NCBI RefSeq assembly: GCF_001499965.1
Contig: NZ_LQIT01000002.1
Coordinates: 1 to 64,000 of the forward strand
Source of the DNA: Mycobacterium sp. GA-2829
GTDB lineage: Bacteria; Actinomycetota; Actinomycetes; Mycobacteriales; Mycobacteriaceae
Direction: 5' to 3'
DNA: 64,000 bases
Made by a program: the position numbers and the translations under genes. Position 1 is the first letter of the stretch. Each line of letters starts with the position of its first letter. Shown one piece after another: positions 56,909 through 64,000 of the stretch. The notes beneath the pieces were generated by a model. The model did no database searches and was not told the DNA's origin. It was given only the letters and a program-made list of their open reading frames with translations.

Positions 56909-57891
56909 GCCGCGCCGCTGTCTGGACGGGTCGCGGTGTCGAGATTCGCGAGGTGCGGATGCCGGCCGACGACAGCCTGCTGGTGCGGGTCCGGCTGGCG
57001 ACCGTGTGCGGCAGTGATCTGCACACCGTCGCGGGCCGGCGGACCGGACCGTGCCCCAGCGTGCTGGGACACGAGGCCGTCGGCGAGGTCGTGGTGGCCG
57101 ATCCGCGGCGAGGCCTGGATGCAGGCGATCGGGTGGTGTGGTCGGTGACCGCCGCGTGCGGACGCTGCGGACGCTGCCTGGCGGGCCGCACGGCCAAGTG
57201 TGTGGCGGTGCGGAAGGTGGGCCACGAACCGTTCGAGGGGGACTGGCCGCTGTCCGGCGCCTACAGCGAGTACATCGCGTTACCCGCCGGGGTCACGGTC
57301 GTGCGGGTGCCCGACGGCCTCGACGACCGGATCGCCGCACCCGCGGCATGTGCCACCGCGACGGTGCTGGCGACCCTCGAGGCCGCGGGTGTGGTCGCGG
57401 GCCGGCGGGTGTTGATCTGCGGCGCCGGGATGCTCGGTGTCACCGCGGCCGCCGCGTGCGCCGATGCGGGCGCACACGTGCTGAGCACCGATCGCGATCC
57501 CGAGCGGCTGCGGCTGGCGGCGATGTTCGGTGCCGAACCGGACGCCGGGGGACCGGTGGACGTCGCCATCGACTACACCGGCGCTCCGGAGATGGTCGAA
57601 GCCGCCGCCGAGCGGTTGGACATCGGGGGAGTGCTGGTCATGGCGGGTTCGGTGATGCCGAGCAGGTCGGTGTCGTTCGACCCGGAACGCGTGGTGCGCA
57701 ACTGGTGGACGGTCACCGGGGTGCACAACTACGAACCGCGGCACCTCCAGCGGGCGGTCGGGTTCCTGGACCGGACCCGGGACAAGTACCCGTGGCGGGT
57801 GGTGGTGTCCGATCCGGTGGCGCTCGAGGACATCGGCGCCGTGTTGGGCCCTACCGGTCCCGGAGTCCTGCGGGCGTCGGTGGCGCCGTGA
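56905..57891 (+). CDS. Zinc-type alcohol dehydrogenase associated with phosphonate use (TIGR03366 type)
   Basis: 328 residues, MDR fold. Catalytic zinc ligands: CGSDLHTVAGRR and GHEAVGEVVVAD. Structural zinc cysteines: CGRCGRCLAGRTAKC. Cofactor motif: RVLICGAGMLGVTAAAACADAG. This subfamily is repeatedly found in phosphonate loci. It could oxidise a hydroxy-phosphonate or remove the aldehyde product; the step is not known. GTG start overlaps the phnE stop. It is the last gene of the operon and is followed by a strong hairpin. Confidence 0.85.
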   Translation: MSRAAVWTGRGVEIREVRMPADDSLLVRVRLATVCGSDLHTVAGRRTGPCPSVLGHEAVGEVVVADPRRGLDAGDRVVWSVTAACGRCGRCLAGRTAKCVAVRKVGHEPFEGDWPLSGAYSEYIALPAGVTVVRVPDGLDDRIAAPAACATATVLATLEAAGVVAGRRVLICGAGMLGVTAAAACADAGAHVLSTDRDPERLRLAAMFGAEPDAGGPVDVAIDYTGAPEMVEAAAERLDIGGVLVMAGSVMPSRSVSFDPERVVRNWWTVTGVHNYEPRHLQRAVGFLDRTRDKYPWRVVVSDPVALEDIGAVLGPTGPGVLRASVAP

Positions 57892-57902
57892 CGTTGCGGC
57901 GC

Positions 57903-57934
57903 CCCGCTCCTCCGGCGATCGCCGGAGAAGCGGG
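57903..57934 (+). terminator. Hairpin ending the phosphonate operon
   Basis: CTCCGGCGATCGCCGGAG (57910-57927) is a perfect palindrome extended by CCCGCT/AGCGGG at its outside. It begins 12 bases after the last stop. No T tract follows, so termination is inferred from stem strength and position. Confidence 0.6.
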
Positions 57935-58614
57935 ACCGCTCCCCCTTCGATGGTGAGGCGTTTGTCCCTTTTCTGCCTCGTCACCTGGTGCCTGACGACG
58001 GAGCGCCGCCGCCAATGACCATCCCTGCCTGGCCCTTGCGGACACGTAGCAAACTGTACCTGAGGGAAACCTTAGAGGCAATCGAGAGGATTGGTCGTTA
58101 ACTTGGCGCGCCCCGCTGACGTTGAGGCAAATTCGGGACGGCCCTGTTGTTGTTCGCTGCGGCGACGCGATGTGGTGGGTATTCCCGGTTCCGGGCAAAA
58201 GATCACGCGTTGCTCGCCGCGCGAATTGTGCGCTTTCGCATATCGCTCACCGGGCTGCGGCGCCGTTCGCCGGAGCGTCGCGTCGGCACTCGAAAACCGC
58301 TGACAACAAGCGTTTTCGATGGGCGCCCACGTTGCCGATTCGGTGCCGTCGGTAACGCCCGCGTGCGGAGGTGTGAGCATGGTGCGCGCCGATGGTCCGG
58401 TTCGGCAACGAACCGACCCGACCAATTCGGGGCACCGGTCGGTAGTCCGACTCACCTTTGCCTGTGTAAAGAGCGCATTACATAACCAACCCTCAGTAAT
58501 TGCGCGAAGGACGGGCGCGGAGGGTGCCCCAAGCTGTGCGTGTCTCAAGATCACAGCAAAATCCGAAAACCAAAGTCGCCCTCGCGGCGCCCCGTAAAAC
58601 CGCTCTGACCTGCG
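57935..58614. other. 680-bp gap without a recognisable gene
   Basis: Lies between the terminators of two converging units. All reading frames are short or have composition unlike genes of this genome, and GC content is lower than the surroundings, mainly from 58440 to 58600. A weak promoter-like pair (TTGCCT at 58458 and TACATA at 58479) points rightward. A non-coding RNA or a decayed gene is possible; nothing is shown. Confidence 0.4.
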
Positions 58615-58662
58615 AAAAAACCGGCGCAGTCCGTCGGCTCGTGGCCGAACGGACTGCGCCGG
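58615..58662 (-). terminator. Intrinsic terminator of accA3
   Basis: On the minus strand a 14-bp perfect stem (arms at 58649-58662 and 58621-58634, CCGGCGCAGTCCGT on the plus strand) is followed directly by six T (58620-58615). An inner TCGGC/GCCGA pairing lengthens it. It starts 20 bp after the accA3 stop. Confidence 0.9.
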
Positions 58663-58681
58663 GAAGGGGTTGTCGGGGCGG

Positions 58682-60544
<1,863 letters not shown>

Positions 60545-60759
60545 CTAATGGGCGAGTTTAAGCGGCGTGCCTGTGGCGCTTGGTAGGCGGTATCGGTTAC
60601 TCGCGGGTAAGTTCGTCGATCGGCCGCGAACGATTGGTGCGCGGTGACCCCGTCACCCGCCCATAGGGTTGGCGATGACGCGGTTCGGCGGTGTGGCACC
60701 TTCCCGGGTGGTGATCTCGCCGAGCCGGTGAGCCGCGCGTTCTCCAGGAGCCGTTGAGG

Positions 60760-61362
60760 TCAGGGTGTGGTAGGCGCCGGTTGGGGCAGCGGATGCGCGC
60801 CATCGGGGCGTAGACCGTCGAAGATGATCGCCAGGTAGCGCTGCCAGAGCAGCGGCGATGGGGCCGCGAGGTTTTCGACGATGTGAATGGGTGCGCACAT
60901 CATGAGAAAGACGTCGGCCTCGGTGATGTCGGCACGAATTGCGCCCGCGGTGCGTGCGCGATCCACCAGGATTTCAAGGTTCGTGTGCAGTGCGTCAAGC
61001 GCCTCGGTCACCCTGGGGTCGCCGTCACTTGCCGACTGCAGGAAGGTCAGATCGTGCCGCTGGCGCTGGTCGGCGGCGATGGTGAGGAACTCCAACAGCG
61101 CTGCGCCCGCGTCCGGCGAATCGGCCAGCCGCCGCGCGGCGTCCGCGAGCACCGCGATATGCCCGGAGACGATGGCGGCGATCAGATCTTCCTTCGTCGA
61201 AAAGTGTGCGAACACCGTGCCTTTCGCGACCCCGGCTCGGCGGGCGATATCGGCCACTGATGCGGCGAGGCCCCGCTCGGCGAATTCATCCTCGGCCGCG
61301 GCCAACACCAAGGTGCGATTTCGCGTTGCATCCGCGCGCGCCGGTCGGCTCCTGGTGCTCAT
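60760..61362 (-). CDS. TetR-family regulator of the divergent SDR gene
   Basis: 200 residues. Helix-turn-helix: AAEDEFAERGLAASVADIARRAGVAKGTVFAHFSTKEDLIAA (about residues 22-63). The C-terminal domain is helical with MMCAPIHIVENL. It is divergent from an SDR gene across 108 bp that contain two TGACCG-type palindromes, so it very likely represses both. The ligand is unknown. This pair is absent from the sufE-accA3 region of M. tuberculosis as I recall it, so it is probably an insertion. Confidence 0.87.
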   Translation of the reverse strand: MSTRSRPARADATRNRTLVLAAAEDEFAERGLAASVADIARRAGVAKGTVFAHFSTKEDLIAAIVSGHIAVLADAARRLADSPDAGAALLEFLTIAADQRQRHDLTFLQSASDGDPRVTEALDALHTNLEILVDRARTAGAIRADITEADVFLMMCAPIHIVENLAAPSPLLWQRYLAIIFDGLRPDGAHPLPQPAPTTP

Positions 61363-61381
61363 GGCTCCGAGGCTATCAAGT

Positions 61382-61395
61382 TGACCGATTGGTCA
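61382..61395. promoter_or_regulatory. TetR operator A
   Basis: TGACCGATTGGTCA: perfect TGACC/GGTCA arms. It lies 20 bp upstream of the tetR start. Confidence 0.65.
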
Positions 61396-61422
61396 TGTTG
61401 TGCCAGCCTTGCAAGTCGAACT

Positions 61423-61436
61423 TGACCGAACGGTCA
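61423..61436. promoter_or_regulatory. TetR operator B
   Basis: TGACCGAACGGTCA: perfect TGACCG/CGGTCA arms, 35 bp upstream of the SDR start. Its centre is 41 bp from that of operator A, close to four helical turns. Confidence 0.65.
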
Positions 61437-61470
61437 TCTTCGCTGTGGTGCACGAGAGGAGAAGGGGCAC

Positions 61471-62184
61471 ATGAAAATTCAGGGAGCGACCGCATTGGTG
61501 ACGGGATCGAATCGGGGTATCGGGCATCACTTCGCCGCGGAATTGGTCGAGCGCGGTGCCAGGGTCTACGCCACGGCACGCCGTCCCGAGCTAGTGACCG
61601 TTCCCGGCGTGGAAGCAATCCGCCTCGACATCACCGACCAGTCATCGGTCGACGCGGTCGCCGCACTGGCCGGCGATGTGAACCTGCTGATCAACAACGC
61701 CGCTGACACCGCGGGTGGCAACCTGCTGACCGCAGACCTACGCGCGATCAGGTCGACGATGGACTCGAACTACTACGGCACCCTCGCGATGATCCGCGCG
61801 TTCGCGCCGATCCTTGCCCGCAACGGTGGGGGAGCGATCCTCAACGTCCTGTCGGCGGTGGCGTGGAACACCGTCGACGGGAACACGGCCTACGCGGCCG
61901 CCAAGTCGGCGCAGTGGGGATTGACGAATGGCGTCAGAGTCGAACTGGCCCCACAGGGGACTCAGGTCGTTGCGCTCGTGCCCGGCCTGGTGGGCACGCC
62001 GACGCTTTACGACTTCGCGGAACGTCAGGGCATCGAATTCCCCGACGGCACAGTGACAGACCCCGCTGATCTCGTCCGGCTGGCACTCGACGGCCTCGAA
62101 GCCGGCGAGGTCGAGATCCTGGACCCGTTGGGAGCCGAGGCGAAAGCGAGTCTCGCTGGGCCGCCCCGCGCACTCGCGTTGTAG
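61471..62184 (+). CDS. SDR-family oxidoreductase under TetR control
   Basis: 237 residues, classical SDR: TGSNRGIGHHFAAELVERGA cofactor loop, LDITDQSSVDA, LLINNAADTAGG, and the catalytic set in LSAVAWNTVDGNTAYAAAKSAQWGL. The typical closing VPGLVGTP is followed by a region that turns to LDGLEAGEVEILDPLG, common in SDRs of TetR-SDR pairs that respond to xenobiotics. Substrate unknown. The ATG follows GAGGAGAAGGGGCAC. Confidence 0.87.
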   Translation: MKIQGATALVTGSNRGIGHHFAAELVERGARVYATARRPELVTVPGVEAIRLDITDQSSVDAVAALAGDVNLLINNAADTAGGNLLTADLRAIRSTMDSNYYGTLAMIRAFAPILARNGGGAILNVLSAVAWNTVDGNTAYAAAKSAQWGLTNGVRVELAPQGTQVVALVPGLVGTPTLYDFAERQGIEFPDGTVTDPADLVRLALDGLEAGEVEILDPLGAEAKASLAGPPRALAL

Positions 62185-62226
62185 GGGTGGAGCCTCGAGC
62201 CGCTCGGTCTCGGCGGGTTTCAGCGC

Positions 62227-62643
62227 TCAGGCGTCGCGCAGGCGGCGTTTGATGCGCGTGAGCATCGCCGACATCCCGCGCAGCCGCAGCGGGCTGATCA
62301 GCTTGGCCAACCCCAACTCGGTGTAGAAATCGTCCGGTACGGCGAGGATGTCACCGGCCGACTGTTCGTCGAGCCCCGTGGCCAGGATCGCCGCGAACCC
62401 GCGGGTGGTCGGCGCCTCGGCGGGTGCGCTGAAGTACAGCCGCACCCGGTCACGGTCGGCGGCGTCGACGTGCAGGAACAGCGGCGACTGGCATTCGGGC
62501 ACCGGCTCCATCGCCGCCTCTTCGAGCTCGGTGGGCAGCGCGGGCAGCTCGTCGGCGAACTCCAGGAGCAGGCGCAGCTTGTCCTGCCCCTGCACCTCCT
62601 GGAATTCCGAGACGACCTCGGCGAGAGCGGCCGGCATGGTCAT
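62227..62643 (-). CDS. sufE: SufE-family sulfur acceptor protein
   Basis: 138 residues. The active cysteine is in [13 protein letters not shown] (about residue 51) and the fold-typical [15 protein letters not shown] and [19 protein letters not shown] are present. SufE takes persulfide from a cysteine desulfurase (SufS) and activates it for Fe-S cluster assembly. Next to the sulfurtransferase SseA, with ATGA overlap, as for Rv3284-Rv3283. In this setting it may instead receive sulfur from SseA. Confidence 0.9.
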   Translation of the reverse strand: MTMPAALAEVVSEFQEVQGQDKLRLLLEFADELPALPTELEEAAMEPVPECQSPLFLHVDAADRDRVRLYFSAPAEAPTTRGFAAILATGLDEQSAGDILAVPDDFYTELGLAKLISPLRLRGMSAMLTRIKRRLRDA

Positions 62644-63536
62644 GACGACGCGGGCGCCTCACCCGGATCGGGTCCGACCGCGACGGGCACGCGCACGGCG
62701 TTACCCCATTCGGTCCACGAACCGTCGTAGTTGCGCACGCCCGGCAGGCCGAGCAGATGGGTCAGCACGAACCAGGTGTGGCTGGAGCGTTCGCCGATGC
62801 GGCAGTACACGACGGTCTCGTCGTCGGGCTGCAGGAAGCTGTAGAGCTCCTCGAGTTCGGCGCGGGACCGGAACTGCCCGTTGTCCTTGGCGGCTTTGCT
62901 CCACGGGATCGACCGCGCGGTGGGGATGTGCCCGCCGCGCAGCGCACCCTCTTCGGGATAGTCCGGCATGTGGGTGCGTTCACCGGTGTACTCCGCGGGG
63001 GAGCGGACGTCGATGAGCGGCTGCTTGCCCAGGATCCCCAGCACGTCCTGGCGGTAGGCCCGGATCGGGGCGTCGTCCCGTTCGACGACGGGGTAGCCGC
63101 TGGTCTGCTTGTTGGGCACGTCGAGCGTGGTGTCGCGGCCGTCGGAGATCCACAGATCGCGGCCGCCGTCGAGCAGGCGGACGTCGGGGTGACCGAACAG
63201 CGTGAACACCCACAGGGCGTAGGCCGCCCACCAGTTGCTCTTGTCGCCGTAGATCACCACGGTGTCGTCGCGGCCGATGCCCTTGCGGTCCATCAGCGCG
63301 GCGAACTGCTCGCCGTCGATGTAGTCGCGCACGTTCGGATCGTTGAGGTCGACGTGCCAGTCGATCTTCACCGCGCCGGGGATGTGGCCGGTGTCGTAGA
63401 GCAGGACGTCCTCGTCGGACTCGACGATGGCCAGCCCCGGCCGGCCGAGGTTGCTGGCCAGCCAGTCGGCGGTGACCAGGCGTTCGGGGTGGGCGTAGTC
63501 GGCGAGTTTCGGGCTGGGATCAGGTGGCAGCGGCAC
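62640..63536 (-). CDS. sseA: Thiosulfate sulfurtransferase SseA
   Basis: 298 residues with two rhodanese domains. The first, inactive, has VIVDD-type strand [19 protein letters not shown]; the second has the active-site cysteine in [15 protein letters not shown] and a CRIGERS loop typical of this family. [27 protein letters not shown] is also strongly conserved. It moves sulfane sulfur from thiosulfate or a similar donor. The GTG at 63536 corresponds to the start MPLP of the M. tuberculosis protein. Overlap with sufE suggests a shared pathway. Confidence 0.92.
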   Translation of the reverse strand: MPLPPDPSPKLADYAHPERLVTADWLASNLGRPGLAIVESDEDVLLYDTGHIPGAVKIDWHVDLNDPNVRDYIDGEQFAALMDRKGIGRDDTVVIYGDKSNWWAAYALWVFTLFGHPDVRLLDGGRDLWISDGRDTTLDVPNKQTSGYPVVERDDAPIRAYRQDVLGILGKQPLIDVRSPAEYTGERTHMPDYPEEGALRGGHIPTARSIPWSKAAKDNGQFRSRAELEELYSFLQPDDETVVYCRIGERSSHTWFVLTHLLGLPGVRNYDGSWTEWGNAVRVPVAVGPDPGEAPASS

Positions 63537-63579
63537 GGAAACGAGCCTACCGCCGGATGGCACGGTGTCGGGTGCCTGG

Positions 63580-64000
63580 TCAGCGGGTCCAGAGCGCGGG
63601 CACCGACAGGCCGATCCGCTCCAGCATCCGTCGCACCAGCGGCAGGCTCAGCCCGATGACGTTCGACGGGTCGCCGTCGATGCCGTCGAGGAACCACCCG
63701 CCGAGGCCGTCGAGGGTGAAACCGCCTGCGACGCCAAGCGGTTCGCCGCTGGCGATGTAGGCGTCGAGATCGGCCGGGTCCGGCGTGCCGAACCGCACGG
63801 TGGTGGCCGCCGCCTCGACGTCAGGCGCGTCGGCGACGCCCTCGCGCACCCGGACGACGCAGTGCCCGGTGTAGAGGTGCCCGCTGTGTCCGGCCATCGC
63901 CTGCCACTGTGCCCGCGCGGCTTCCGCCGTACCGGGTTTGCCGGTGAGCCTGCCGTCGAGCAGCAGCATGGAATCGCAGCCGACGACCACGCAGTCGGCC
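63580..64000 (-). CDS. maf: Maf-like nucleotide pyrophosphatase, N terminus beyond the window
   Basis: The last 140 or so residues of a Maf protein; the first part lies beyond the right edge. Visible family sequences are [19 protein letters not shown] (the catalytic Asp and Lys region), YTGHCVVR, and [34 protein letters not shown]. Maf proteins hydrolyse modified or non-canonical nucleoside triphosphates to monophosphates. In M. tuberculosis Rv3282 maf precedes sseA in the same order. It ends 44 bp before the sseA start. Confidence 0.9.
   Translation of the reverse strand, partial: ADCVVVGCDSMLLLDGRLTGKPGTAEAARAQWQAMAGHSGHLYTGHCVVRVREGVADAPDVEAAATTVRFGTPDPADLDAYIASGEPLGVAGGFTLDGLGGWFLDGIDGDPSNVIGLSLPLVRRMLERIGLSVPALWTR

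Overview
The window is about 64 kb of high-GC DNA from a fast-growing mycobacterium (Mycolicibacterium-type). The evidence is gene content and order: nei-lhr, pcd, lrpA, lat, usfY, rsbW-sigF, accA3, sufE, sseA and maf occur in the relative order I recall for M. tuberculosis Rv3297 down to Rv3282, with large blocks of other genes between them. There is a DesA3-type desaturase, a narK-narGHJI operon, and very GC-rich third codon positions. I saw no tRNA, rRNA, CRISPR array, transposase or prophage gene.

Layout. 0-6.3 kb: an SDR enzyme, a frameshifted enoyl-CoA hydratase, two small secreted proteins, an alpha/beta hydrolase, and a TetR regulator divergent from a ferredoxin-reductase/desA3 pair. 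6.3-14.4 kb: narK-narG-narH-narJ-narI on the minus strand, flanked on both sides by copies of one 62-bp palindromic element. 14.4-31.9 kb: DNA repair (nei, lhr), lysine degradation to 2-aminoadipate (pcd, lrpA, lat) interrupted by a giant P-type ATPase with a small partner protein, a membrane-anchored Mrr-type nuclease, and SigF-type stress genes (Rv3289c-like, usfY, csbD-like, SDR).

32.0-45.4 kb: the most unusual region. A sugar-nucleotide and glycosyltransferase island lies between usfY and rsbW-sigF. One operon with overlapping reading frames encodes UDP-glucuronate decarboxylase, a carbamoyltransferase, a glycosyltransferase fused to a heptose-bisphosphate phosphatase (GmhB), two GT9 heptosyltransferase-like enzymes, GmhA, a bifunctional HldE, an SDR and UDP-glucose dehydrogenase. 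Together they should make an ADP-heptose and UDP-xylose. Sequences fitting the SigF promoter (GTTT-N15-17-GGGTA) stand before each transcription unit of the island, including a back-to-back divergent pair at 35.2 kb. I infer a SigF-induced, heptose- and xylose-containing, possibly carbamoylated glycoconjugate. The evidence is sequence only.

45.4-48.3 kb: topoisomerase IB, the anti-sigma factor RsbW, SigF, and a convergent STAS anti-anti-sigma protein. 48.5-57.9 kb: a MobA-like nucleotidyltransferase, a chloroperoxidase-type hydrolase, and a GntR-controlled phosphonate cluster (HD-type oxygenase, FAD amine oxidase, phosphonatase-like HAD, PhnD-PhnC-PhnE transporter, alcohol dehydrogenase) with two GntR-type operators. 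58.7-64.0 kb: accA3 with an intrinsic terminator, a TetR/SDR pair with twin operators, then sufE-sseA-maf, with maf cut by the window end.
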